DNA of 64,000 nucleotides from Sphingobacteriales bacterium (GTDB lineage: Bacteria > Bacteroidota > Bacteroidia > Chitinophagales > Chitinophagaceae). The stretch lies in NCBI GenBank assembly GCA_004144175.1, contig SEFT01000003.1, forward strand, positions 1 to 64,000, in the 5' to 3' direction. Below are positions 8,718 through 16,812 of the stretch, piece by piece (position 1 is the first letter of the stretch; the number at the start of each line of letters is the position of its first letter). The notes below the pieces were generated by a model that made no database searches, was not told the origin of the DNA, and saw only the letters and a list, made by a program, of their open reading frames with translations. The position numbers and the translations under genes were made by a program.

Positions 8718-9932
8718 CTACCCGCCCTTCTTTTTTCCGTTTCCTTTGAACTTTCTTTTCTTTTTGAAAGGCGTATCTTCCCTTTCTACCGGCGCAGGGC
8801 CAAAGGCTTCCGGCACGGGCAGCTTTTCAATCGTACGATCAATTAATTTTTCGATACGACGAAACAGATACTGGTCCTTATCGGTGATGAGCGTGTAAGC
8901 AGTGCCGGTACTCGCAGCACGGGCCGTACGGCCTATACGGTGTACATAGTCTTCACCTTCGCGCGGTACATCATAGTTTATCACCACTTCAATATCCTCG
9001 ATATCGATACCGCGGGACAAAATATCAGTAGCTACCAACACTTTCAGTCGTTTGCTTCTGAAGTCGATAAGCACCTGCTCTCTTTGCGCCTGTTCCAGGT
9101 CTGAATGTATCTGGTCGACAGAAAGTTTGGCACGTTTCAGATCTTCGGTCAGTTGCTTTACACTCTGCTTGCTCGAACAGAATATAAGTACACTGGTGTA
9201 CTCCTTTTGAGACAGTATATGCTTTACGACCGGTATCTTCTGATTATCGAATACAATGTAGGCCGCCTGCTGTATCCTCTCAGCAGGTTTCGATATGGCG
9301 ATGCTTATCTCTACGGGATTGTTCAGTATGTTATTTGCCAGCTTCCTGATGCCCGGAGGCATTGTAGCCGAAAAAAGCAAATTTTGCCTTTTCTTAGGCA
9401 TGTGCGATATGATCTTATCGATATCGTCGTAGAAGCCCATATCCAGCATACGGTCGGCTTCGTCCAGTATCAGGTAGCGCAGCTGGTCTAGCTTTACATA
9501 ACCCATATTGAGGTGTGCGATCATCCGGCCCGGTGTACATACCACTATCTCCACACCCGAAACCAACGCTTTCTTTTCGCTATTAAAGAGATTACCGTCA
9601 CCACCTCCGTATACGGCAATAGAGCTTACGGATGTGTAATAGGACATACCTTCCAGCGTCTGTGATATCTGGATGGCCAGCTCCCGGGTGGGCACCAGTA
9701 TCATACAGCATATCTTGTTATGTGGGTGGTTCTCCGTTAAAATCTTGTGTATAACAGGCAGTAGAAACGCAGCAGTCTTACCGGTTCCTGTTTGCGCAGC
9801 GGCTATTATGTCTCTGCCTTCTATTATTGGTGGTATTGCCTTTTCTTGTATCGGGGTAGCGTCTTCATAGCCCATTGCCTCTACCCCATCGAGCAAGCGG
9901 TCGTCGAGACCGAAATCAGTAAAAAAATTCAA
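8718..9932 (-). CDS. DEAD-box ATP-dependent RNA helicase
   Basis: 404 residues of the RhlE/DeaD type. Motifs in order are Q motif (GYEDATPIQEKAIPPI), Walker A AQTGTGKT (46-53), PTRELAIQI (81-89), DEAD (157-160), SAT (188-190) and, in the second RecA domain, HRIGRTAR. The short C-terminal tail is strongly basic (KKKRKFKGNGKKKGG), likely for RNA contact. Such helicases remodel RNA in ribosome assembly, decay or cold adaptation; the specific substrate cannot be read. It starts 72 nt after the UbiA-like gene on the same strand, so it may be read through from the MNIO cluster, but its function looks unrelated. Confidence 0.93.
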   Translation of the reverse strand: MNFFTDFGLDDRLLDGVEAMGYEDATPIQEKAIPPIIEGRDIIAAAQTGTGKTAAFLLPVIHKILTENHPHNKICCMILVPTRELAIQISQTLEGMSYYTSVSSIAVYGGGDGNLFNSEKKALVSGVEIVVCTPGRMIAHLNMGYVKLDQLRYLILDEADRMLDMGFYDDIDKIISHMPKKRQNLLFSATMPPGIRKLANNILNNPVEISIAISKPAERIQQAAYIVFDNQKIPVVKHILSQKEYTSVLIFCSSKQSVKQLTEDLKRAKLSVDQIHSDLEQAQREQVLIDFRSKRLKVLVATDILSRGIDIEDIEVVINYDVPREGEDYVHRIGRTARAASTGTAYTLITDKDQYLFRRIEKLIDRTIEKLPVPEAFGPAPVEREDTPFKKKRKFKGNGKKKGG

Positions 9933-10004
9933 AATACGTTCAGCTTTATTCTTCTAATACAATAAAGATAAGCTTTTAAATACTCTGTTGCTGAATAGCC
10001 GCAT

Positions 10005-10973
10005 CTAAAAGAAAGACATGGCAGTAATACCACATATCGCTTTTACCAGCATCAGGCCATCTATAATGATCAGGTAGTAAAGTATCGACCGCCTCCGGTG
10101 CAAAGAATATGCTACCATGAGCAAGGCAAGAAAAGGCAGGGTATTCAGCGCGATCTTCATGCTACTAAACCCATGGGTAAAGCCATAAGTAAGGAACGTG
10201 CCCAGGCCAAGGATGCAAAGTGGTATGATGATATAAAAGATCGTCTTCCGCAATCCTACTTCTACTACAAATGTCTTTAGCTGATGATTATAGTCCGTAC
10301 CGTAGTCCTTTATATCGAACAGAATACAGAGCACACTTATAAACATAAAGTTCTTGACAAAGAGCAATACCGTAATCAGCCTGACCTCATACGCCAGTCC
10401 ATATTCGATACAGGATATGATAATAGGATACACCGTAACAAGGCCAGCCCATGTAAACCCTATAACAAATGGCTTCAGCCAACCTATCTTCCGGAGATTG
10501 TACCTACCCGACGAACCGTAGTACATAGCTGCTACAACCGGGAAGACTGCCAGCATAACATAATATAAAAATGGCGCTGCGCGTAACCCGCCTAAATGTC
10601 GCAGAACAAACAAGAAGGCACTAACAATAAATGCTCCTGTCAATACAAACTGGCTATACCTGACGAATTGCTTGTGTTCCGCGTACCACATGCTTCGCTT
10701 ATTAGCGATGTTGGTATTGCCCTCGCCAATATAGGCTAATGTATAGTAAAGAACCGTAGCAAAAAATATCAGCACATAAAAAAGCGGCCTGTTCAGCGGG
10801 TACTGCTGTTGCATACTGGCTTCAACAGACAACCCGATGGCACAAATACCGTAAAAGTAGTTGCCAAAAAAGATCGCCTCAACCAGCCTTGTAAACCATG
10901 ACTTTTGCACGCACGCCGTTTGCTGCGAAATTAGCGATGGAACAGGTTCAGAAAAACTCAGGTTTTCTTCCAC
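10005..10973 (-). CDS. Nine-helix membrane protein, UbiA-prenyltransferase-like, last gene of the MNIO cluster
   Basis: 322 residues with about nine hydrophobic helices, as in the UbiA superfamily. The loop after helix six reads ILFDIKDYGTDYNHQ, matching the second Asp-rich motif of UbiA proteins. The first Asp motif, expected after helix two, is not recognisable there (GEGNTNIANKRSMWY has no aspartate). It may therefore be a catalytically altered or inactive relative, or bind a different lipid. Its start overlaps the end of the MNIO gene by 16 nt, so the two are translationally coupled. In this setting it could modify, anchor or transport the lipopeptide encoded upstream, but that is inference. 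Confident as a membrane protein; the UbiA link is moderate. Confidence 0.6.
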   Translation of the reverse strand: MEENLSFSEPVPSLISQQTACVQKSWFTRLVEAIFFGNYFYGICAIGLSVEASMQQQYPLNRPLFYVLIFFATVLYYTLAYIGEGNTNIANKRSMWYAEHKQFVRYSQFVLTGAFIVSAFLFVLRHLGGLRAAPFLYYVMLAVFPVVAAMYYGSSGRYNLRKIGWLKPFVIGFTWAGLVTVYPIIISCIEYGLAYEVRLITVLLFVKNFMFISVLCILFDIKDYGTDYNHQLKTFVVEVGLRKTIFYIIIPLCILGLGTFLTYGFTHGFSSMKIALNTLPFLALLMVAYSLHRRRSILYYLIIIDGLMLVKAICGITAMSFF

Positions 10974-12085
10974 TTCTGCGCTATGCTTATGGCCGTCTCC
11001 AGCATCGCAGGCTTCCAGCGTTCAATATCCCATTCTGTCTTTGCAAGGGATGATTGTTGCAGCTTGCCCAATGCATCGCTATACGAAGATGCATTTTCGA
11101 GAATATCAGAAAGCTCCAGTTGCTGACGATATAGGTTTGCGTCCCCATTTACAGGAAACTCCGGCAGTGGCAAAACAGGAAGGAAATTATTAACCGATGC
11201 GGATATTGCTGAATGATTTTTCGCTTTTACTACAGTATCCATCCTCACAAAGTCTGCATAGAACTGCTGCCTGCTTTCCGTTGTCTTCAGCGCATTGCCC
11301 AGTTGCTCCATCACTACAAACTTCAGGTGCGGGCATTTATCAATTGTCCTTTTCAATAAATAGAATACCTCTTCCGGCACCGCATCATCATGCGTATCGC
11401 GACGTACCTGCCGCCCCGGCTCTATTTCAGAACCTTCCCAACTACCGCCTGAGATGTGTATCTCCCTCACCCTATCCAGCGGATATAGATCTATCAGTTC
11501 ATCAAAAGGAATAGAGAAATTATGTAGCTGGCAATAGAGATTATGCAGGTCCAGTATGATAAAGCCATTTATTGGGCGGAGCAATTCTTCGAGAAATGCT
11601 CCGTGTCGTTTCACTTCATCCAGCGTATAGGAGAACGCCAGGTTTTCCAGCCCCACAGGACATTCGCAGGCGTCGTATATTTTTTTCAGCCTGCTTTGGC
11701 CAATCTGTAAGTTAGTATTGGTGTAAGGTATATTCAGCGGCGCGCCGCTGTGGAAGTCGCGCCCGGTCATAAATCCGAAATGTTCCGTAATATGATCGAA
11801 CCGGAATGTACGCGACAGCATTTTCAGATGGTCTAGCCATGCCTGCTGTCCAACCGACCAGCCGCCTGAAAAAAGCGAAAAAAATACGCCATGCCCAACG
11901 AGCCTGCCCTCATTACTAAATGCGTGTAGCAGTTCATCGAACCACGGCGGTATTTGCCTATGATCGTAGAGCGCATCAAAAGACCATTCAATAGCCTCCA
12001 CCCGCTCTTCCTGCAATAGCGGAAGCGCAGCCGACAACATATCGTTGTCGAGATTACAGGCTATGGATGAAAAGATTTCGTGCAT
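10958..12085 (-). CDS. DUF692-family multinuclear non-heme iron oxygenase (MNIO)
   Basis: 375 residues. A TIM-barrel enzyme related to MbnB, TglH and ChrH, which oxidise cysteine or neighbouring residues of ribosomal peptides. Candidate iron ligands are all in place: His65 (VGHGVFF), His98/Glu101 (DHITEHFGF), Glu147 (GLENLAF), Asp179-His181-Asn182 (ILDLHNLY), His210 (REIHISGG), Asp230-His232 (RRDTHDD) and Glu260 (VMEQ). The catalytic core ends near residue 283. A further 90 residues follow that ordinary DUF692 proteins (about 280-300 residues) lack; these may replace the separate recognition partner (MbnC/TglI type). The gene starts 4 nt after the stop of a small peptide gene ending in CPACGMG, its likely substrate, and overlaps the next membrane-protein gene. 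Confidence 0.88.
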   Translation of the reverse strand: MHEIFSSIACNLDNDMLSAALPLLQEERVEAIEWSFDALYDHRQIPPWFDELLHAFSNEGRLVGHGVFFSLFSGGWSVGQQAWLDHLKMLSRTFRFDHITEHFGFMTGRDFHSGAPLNIPYTNTNLQIGQSRLKKIYDACECPVGLENLAFSYTLDEVKRHGAFLEELLRPINGFIILDLHNLYCQLHNFSIPFDELIDLYPLDRVREIHISGGSWEGSEIEPGRQVRRDTHDDAVPEEVFYLLKRTIDKCPHLKFVVMEQLGNALKTTESRQQFYADFVRMDTVVKAKNHSAISASVNNFLPVLPLPEFPVNGDANLYRQQLELSDILENASSYSDALGKLQQSSLAKTEWDIERWKPAMLETAISIAQKWKKT

Positions 12086-12089
12086 TGGT

Positions 12090-12278
12090 TTATCCCATTC
12101 CGCAAGCGGGACAATTGGCGGGATCAGGATTATTGATAGTTTCCTTATTGTCCGTTTTTGCTTTCTTTTCTTTTACAGGGAGTATCTTGTACTTATCCTC
12201 ATTCTTGCTGCATGATGTAAGTGTCTGAACAGTAATACCTGCCACAATAGCGCCCAATAGCATTTTAGATAGTTTCAT
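12090..12278 (-). CDS. Precursor-like lipopeptide with C-terminal CPACGMG, candidate MNIO substrate
   Basis: 62 residues from the ATG at 12278; the frame is open upstream but the lipoprotein signal peptide begins at this methionine. Residues 1-22 form a signal peptide with basic start and lipobox LTSC, so Cys23 is probably lipidated. The mature 40 residues are highly charged (KYKILPVKEKKAK) and end in NPDPANCPACGMG with Cys56 and Cys59. There is no globular domain. Only 4 nt separate its stop from the MNIO start. Known MNIO substrates are small peptides with cysteines at or near the C-terminus, which fits well. The predicted product is a lipid-anchored modified peptide facing the periplasm or cell surface. 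No leader-cleavage protease is recognised. Confidence 0.75.
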   Translation of the reverse strand: MKLSKMLLGAIVAGITVQTLTSCSKNEDKYKILPVKEKKAKTDNKETINNPDPANCPACGMG

Positions 12279-12348
12279 AATGTCTTTTTTGTGGTTACTA
12301 CAATAAAAGACGAAGGGCAAGTATAAAACCTTGGGCAGCCGCGGGAAA

Positions 12349-14463
12349 TTATTGCGATACTCCTTCCAGCATCAGAAGAAAGGCATAGTCACGCGCGGTT
12401 TCCGTTATCTTGTGGAAGCGGCCGCTGGCGCCGCCATGCCCTGCCTCCATATCGGTATAGAGTAGCAGCTTATTATTATCGGTCTTCAACTCGCGCATGC
12501 GAGCCACCCATTTCGCCGGTTCAAAGTATTGTACCTGGCTATCGTGCAGTCCTGTTGTTACCAGCATATTAGGGTAGCTCTTTTTTGCTACGTTATCGTA
12601 GGGCGAATAGCTCTTCATATAGTCGTAACTCTCCTTTGCTTTTGGGTTACCCCATTCGTCGAATTCGCCTGTCGTGAGAGGTATGCTTTCATCCAGCATT
12701 GTAGTAACTACATCTACAAAGGGCACACCTGCCAATACCCCCTTCCAAAGGTCTGGGCGCATATTTACTACTGCACCCATCAACAGACCGCCCGCGCTTC
12801 TGCCTTCCGCATACAGGTGCTCTTTAGATGTGTATTTGTTTGCTAACAGATATTCTGCTGCATCTATAAAATCGGTAAAGCTGTTCACCTTATGGAACAT
12901 CTTACCCTGCTCATACCATTCGCGGCCCATTTCCTCGCCGCCACGTATATGCGCTATCGCGTAGGCAAATCCACGGTCGATAAGGCTAAGCCTCGCACTG
13001 CTGAAAGAGGGGTCAATGCTTGCGCCGTAGCTACCATAGCCATACAACAGCAGCGGCCGGCTGCTATCTTTCTTAAAGTCTTTCCTGTATAGTATCGTTA
13101 TAGGTATCGATGTCCCATCTTTAGCAGTGGCCCAAAGGCGCTCGGTAATGTATTTGGTCTTATCATACCCGCCCATTATCGGCTGTTCTTTCAGCAGGGT
13201 TTTAGCCTGCGTATTCATGTTATAATCATATACAGACGACGGTGTGGTGAGCGAAGTATATCCGTAGCGTAGTATGTCTGTGTTATACTCAGGATTGTAA
13301 CCGACATAAGCCGTATAGGCGGGCTCCCCGAAGTCAAGATAATGCTCCGGGCATTGTTTATTCCAGGGAAGAATACGAATATGAAGGTTAGCGTTCTTAC
13401 GCTCCTGTACCACCAGGTATTCACTAAATATTTCCATCCGCTCGAACAATACATCGGCACGATGCGGAATAACTTCCGTCCATGCATCTTTATTCGTAGC
13501 ACGCAGGGGCGTCTTCATCAGCCTGAAATTCTTGGCCTGCCAGTTGGTATTGATATACCAGTCATCATTATAGTCTTCCACCGAATAGATATGGTCGGCC
13601 TCGCGAGGGAGAAATACTTTAAATTCGGCACCTGGTGTATTTGCGCTGAGGTATCTCGTTTCGCTACTGAGCGTACTGTAAGCTGTAATGTAAATGAACC
13701 GTTCACTTTTCGACTTGCCTACCGACAGATTGAATGTCTCATCCTTTTCATAATACATCAGGATAGGTGTCCTGCGGCTACCTACACGGTATCTGTTCAC
13801 CTTATCGGTGCGTAATGTCACAACATCTTTCGTAGTGAAGAAAACCGTTTTGTTATCATTGGCCCATATAATGTTGCCTCCTGTATTGGGTATGGCGTCC
13901 GCCAACACTTCCCCGATCTCCAGGTCTTTAAAGTAGATAGTAAACTTATTGCGCCCAACCGTATCAGCGCTATAGGCCAGCGTTTTGTTATCCGGACTAA
14001 TGCTAAGGCTTGCTACGCGATAATACGCATACCCGGCCGCCATTTCATTTACGTTCAGCAATACCTCATCAGGCGCATCCATCGTTCCCTTCTTGCGCAC
14101 ATGGATAGGATATTCCTGCCCGGCCTTGTACCGGGTGATATACCAGTAGCCATTTTTAAAGTAAGGGACCGACTCGTCTGTCTGCTGTATGCGGCTCAGT
14201 ATCTCATCATAGAGTTGTTCGCGCAGGCTGGCCACCGGCCGCATGGCTTCTTCGTAGTACTTATTTTCTTCAGTAAGGTAATCCAGTACCTGACCGCTAT
14301 CCGGCCCTTTCAGCCAATAGTCATTTAACCAGTAGTAGGGGTCATGTCGTTTGTCCCCATGTATCTCCAGTATCTTTTCCTTTTTAGGACAAACAGGTGG
14401 TTGTTGTGCCATAAGCTGACTGCATGCAAAGGTAATGAGCATTAAAGCCGGCAGAAATCTCAT
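12349..14463 (-). CDS. Prolyl oligopeptidase family (oligopeptidase B-like) serine peptidase, exported
   Basis: 704 residues, the usual length of S9A peptidases. A signal peptide (about 1-19) suggests a periplasmic or secreted form. The N-terminal part is the seven-bladed propeller with family-typical DPYYWLNDYW and ENKYYEEAM. The C-terminal alpha/beta-hydrolase domain has the catalytic serine in GRSAGGLLMG (about Ser555), the aspartate in GLHDSQVQYFEPAKW (about Asp642) and the histidine in EAGHGGASGR (about His675). The sequence is closer to protease II (basic-residue specificity) than to prolyl endopeptidase, but specificity is not certain. It lies upstream of the MNIO cluster on the same strand, 70 nt before the lipopeptide ATG, with no clear terminator between. 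A joint transcript is possible. Confidence 0.9.
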   Translation of the reverse strand: MRFLPALMLITFACSQLMAQQPPVCPKKEKILEIHGDKRHDPYYWLNDYWLKGPDSGQVLDYLTEENKYYEEAMRPVASLREQLYDEILSRIQQTDESVPYFKNGYWYITRYKAGQEYPIHVRKKGTMDAPDEVLLNVNEMAAGYAYYRVASLSISPDNKTLAYSADTVGRNKFTIYFKDLEIGEVLADAIPNTGGNIIWANDNKTVFFTTKDVVTLRTDKVNRYRVGSRRTPILMYYEKDETFNLSVGKSKSERFIYITAYSTLSSETRYLSANTPGAEFKVFLPREADHIYSVEDYNDDWYINTNWQAKNFRLMKTPLRATNKDAWTEVIPHRADVLFERMEIFSEYLVVQERKNANLHIRILPWNKQCPEHYLDFGEPAYTAYVGYNPEYNTDILRYGYTSLTTPSSVYDYNMNTQAKTLLKEQPIMGGYDKTKYITERLWATAKDGTSIPITILYRKDFKKDSSRPLLLYGYGSYGASIDPSFSSARLSLIDRGFAYAIAHIRGGEEMGREWYEQGKMFHKVNSFTDFIDAAEYLLANKYTSKEHLYAEGRSAGGLLMGAVVNMRPDLWKGVLAGVPFVDVVTTMLDESIPLTTGEFDEWGNPKAKESYDYMKSYSPYDNVAKKSYPNMLVTTGLHDSQVQYFEPAKWVARMRELKTDNNKLLLYTDMEAGHGGASGRFHKITETARDYAFLLMLEGVSQ

Positions 14464-14543
14464 TAGGCAGGACGTTGGGTATGTAAATAAACGATATCAA
14501 CGTCATATATACAAATTCCCGATTCCGTCGGCTACGCGAAATG

Positions 14544-14777
14544 TTAGAGCGGTACATTCGGCCGGCCACTGCCAGGCGTTGCGGGGGCAGGTGTGATGGT
14601 GCCTTTCTGAGGATTGAGATATAAGTCGTCGCTATCGTCACAATTATTCTCACGTACCGTATCATTTCCCTCATACACGGTAACATCCCAGCAACCTTCT
14701 TTATAATGTGCTACCTTCTTGCGGTTGTTGGAGCAGGCAGCAAGCAATATGGCGCAGGCTATCAAAACATACTTCAT
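14544..14777 (-). CDS. Small lipoprotein of unknown function
   Basis: 77 residues with lipobox LAAC (Cys15). The mature part contains two more cysteines (EGCWDVTVY and NNCDDSDD), an acidic patch and a proline- and threonine-rich tail (ITPAPATPGSG). It starts 1 nt after the stop of the upstream exported protein gene (ends 14779), so the two are translationally coupled. No family is recognised. The CWDVTVYEGNDTV stretch looks like one beta hairpin. It lies about 80 nt upstream of the prolyl oligopeptidase gene on the same strand. Confidence 0.65.
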   Translation of the reverse strand: MKYVLIACAILLAACSNNRKKVAHYKEGCWDVTVYEGNDTVRENNCDDSDDLYLNPQKGTITPAPATPGSGRPNVPL

Positions 14778-14778
14778 A

Positions 14779-15645
14779 CTATTTTACCTCCACCATTTTT
14801 TCCTGCAATACAGTTTCACCTTCCTTCAGCCTTATATAATACTGACCGGCAGGCACGTTCGACGATTCGAAGTTTACGGTAAACCGATGACCCGCTTTGC
14901 CATAAGGTCGATTGCTGAATACTTCCTGTATCATTTTGCCGGTACCATCAAAAACACCTAGCGTCAGTTTTTTCGATTCCGAAAGCACTTGCTCAAACTT
15001 AGCATGTATTTTCAGTGGCTTAGCCACATATACCGGTTGGCCGGGTATAAGGCTCACGGTGTTCGACAAATAGTAGGTCGGCTTTGGTTTACCCGTTATT
15101 TGCACCAGGTAGTCTATCAATTTCTCAGCCTGCATTTCGCGGGTACCGTCGTACACGGTTTCAAGGCCATGGTTATTAGTCACAACCCATACGGCGTCCT
15201 GCCCAAGGTCGTCGAAGAAGAAGTTCTTCTTTACATACTGCAACAACTTCACCAGCGTATCGCTACCGGCACGCGCGTATTTATACGCCAGGTTTTGCAT
15301 GGGCGCCTTATTGGGCGCATCTGCACAAAATGTCTGCACATCCAGTTGGCCATCCTTGAAGGGCTGGAGCGTTATCATTTCTTCCCCTGCACACACCAGC
15401 GGCTGGTAGCCTGCTTCTGTCGGATTGAATATTGCACCCTGATTTATCTTTAGCTGTATAATAGAGCCGCTTTTGTTCACAGCCTTCAAACGCAGTGCGC
15501 GCGACCTATAATTCTGCCCTGTAGCCGCACCGCTCACCTCTACCATATTTACTTTAATCGCTTCACTTAGGGTCATTAGTACAGTATTGGCAAAAGATGG
15601 CAATGATCCGGTTATCAGGACGAATGCTAATAGTATTTTTCTCAT
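14779..15645 (-). CDS. Exported protein of unknown function
   Basis: 288 residues with a signal peptide (about 1-19, ending SFA). The central part has no recognised domain; it contains two widely spaced cysteines (about residues 83 and 106) and a glycine- and tyrosine-containing middle. The C-terminal 80 residues read as a beta-sandwich (GVFDGTGKMIQEVFSN, VPAGQYYIRLKEGETVLQEK) very like the FlgD/T9SS-type C-terminal fold, although the usual YPNP motif at the start of such sorting domains is absent. It may be a relative of T9SS substrates or simply an Ig-like domain. It is translationally coupled to the lipoprotein gene 14544-14777, suggesting a shared complex. Confidence 0.6.
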   Translation of the reverse strand: MRKILLAFVLITGSLPSFANTVLMTLSEAIKVNMVEVSGAATGQNYRSRALRLKAVNKSGSIIQLKINQGAIFNPTEAGYQPLVCAGEEMITLQPFKDGQLDVQTFCADAPNKAPMQNLAYKYARAGSDTLVKLLQYVKKNFFFDDLGQDAVWVVTNNHGLETVYDGTREMQAEKLIDYLVQITGKPKPTYYLSNTVSLIPGQPVYVAKPLKIHAKFEQVLSESKKLTLGVFDGTGKMIQEVFSNRPYGKAGHRFTVNFESSNVPAGQYYIRLKEGETVLQEKMVEVK

Positions 15646-15723
15646 CAGTATTTTGAAATATGATAGCTAAAGTTAGATAACCTTCTTCTAATCTTGTCTT
15701 AAAGTATTCTGCCTCCTATCCAA

Positions 15724-16755
15724 TCAATAGGCCGAGTAAATTTCTTTTATAAGACGCTCATACGTATAGACGTTCGTCGAGCTCCAATGAAAAAATATGA
15801 TGCGACGATAGTCGGGTTGTTCTTTTTTCAAAAGTTCAGCGGCAGCTTGCAGCGAAGCCGCCTCGGGATATTCTGACCTTAACAGATCGCCTTCCCTAAG
15901 ATATTGTCCCTGCCATACGGTATCTTTTGTTACTTGGTATTGCCCTTGCTTCAAAAGACTGAAAGCAGAAGCCGGCAGTTGGGCGGGCATCTCGTATAAA
16001 ATCCCCTTTAACTGCTGCTCTCTAAACCAGACGTGCCAGCCAAATACGGGCAGCGCAATATCAAGTGGTAGCGGATATCTATCCTTCCTGAAATATTTTT
16101 TGAGCTCCGCAAGTTCAAATATGGAGTTATGCGTGCGCTTATCTCTGATCTGACCGAGGTTATAACACATCAGAACACCCTGATCAACGGGCGGTACGCC
16201 CATTTTATCGGAATACTTATAAGGGTACATCCGTATGGTAGCAGATATCTTTATTGAAGGGTTTATCGATTTCAGCTTTTTTAGAAAGGTGAAATATTTT
16301 TCCTTCGACTGTGCTGTCCAGTCGCAGTCTATCTGTATTTCATTAGGCATATCAGTTTTTGGCGATGTCTTTGTCATCTCTTCAGACATCTTATTGATAC
16401 GAATGGATATCTTTTCAGCCAGGGTATCGCACCATGCGTCAGAAATGTTCCGGAATACTTTTTTTGTGATAAATACTACGGGCGTATGCATTACCGGAAT
16501 TTGTCCCGCCCATTGACGAGTCTGCAACTGAGCAATAGGAACTGGTACATGCAAGCGATCATCCCAGCCTACATCCATATAGTGCAAATAAAAATGCTCA
16601 ACACCGAGCGAAGCTGCTCCGGACGAAAAACTATCTGTAGCAGGTGCATTAAACTGCCAATAGTAAAATGAATTTTGCAAAGGCTTTGATTCCCGTGCCG
16701 AACAGGAGCTAAGAACTATCAGGAACAGCAATGCAACAAACCTTGTAAGACACAT
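15724..16755 (-). CDS. Lipoprotein with probable TIM-barrel fold, unknown function
   Basis: 343 residues with lipobox LSSC (Cys18). The body has alternating strands and helices typical of a TIM barrel, with GVEHFYLHYMDVGWDD near the start, PNEIQIDCDWTAQSKEKYF in the middle (Asp-rich, like strand 4 of glycoside-hydrolase-18-like barrels), IKISATIRMYPYKYSD, MCYNLGQIRD, LDIALPVFGWHVWF and a final IIFFHWSS. This order of motifs suggests a glycosidase-like or DUF-type barrel, but no catalytic glutamate can be pinned down. It is a single gene between the exported protein gene and the MATE gene. Surface or periplasmic location is inferred from the lipobox. Confidence 0.6.
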   Translation of the reverse strand: MCLTRFVALLFLIVLSSCSARESKPLQNSFYYWQFNAPATDSFSSGAASLGVEHFYLHYMDVGWDDRLHVPVPIAQLQTRQWAGQIPVMHTPVVFITKKVFRNISDAWCDTLAEKISIRINKMSEEMTKTSPKTDMPNEIQIDCDWTAQSKEKYFTFLKKLKSINPSIKISATIRMYPYKYSDKMGVPPVDQGVLMCYNLGQIRDKRTHNSIFELAELKKYFRKDRYPLPLDIALPVFGWHVWFREQQLKGILYEMPAQLPASAFSLLKQGQYQVTKDTVWQGQYLREGDLLRSEYPEAASLQAAAELLKKEQPDYRRIIFFHWSSTNVYTYERLIKEIYSAY

Positions 16756-16812
16756 GTATAGCCACCAAAAATAGCATTTGATCGGCAGACCGCAGCCTTG
16801 CTAATAAGAGTT

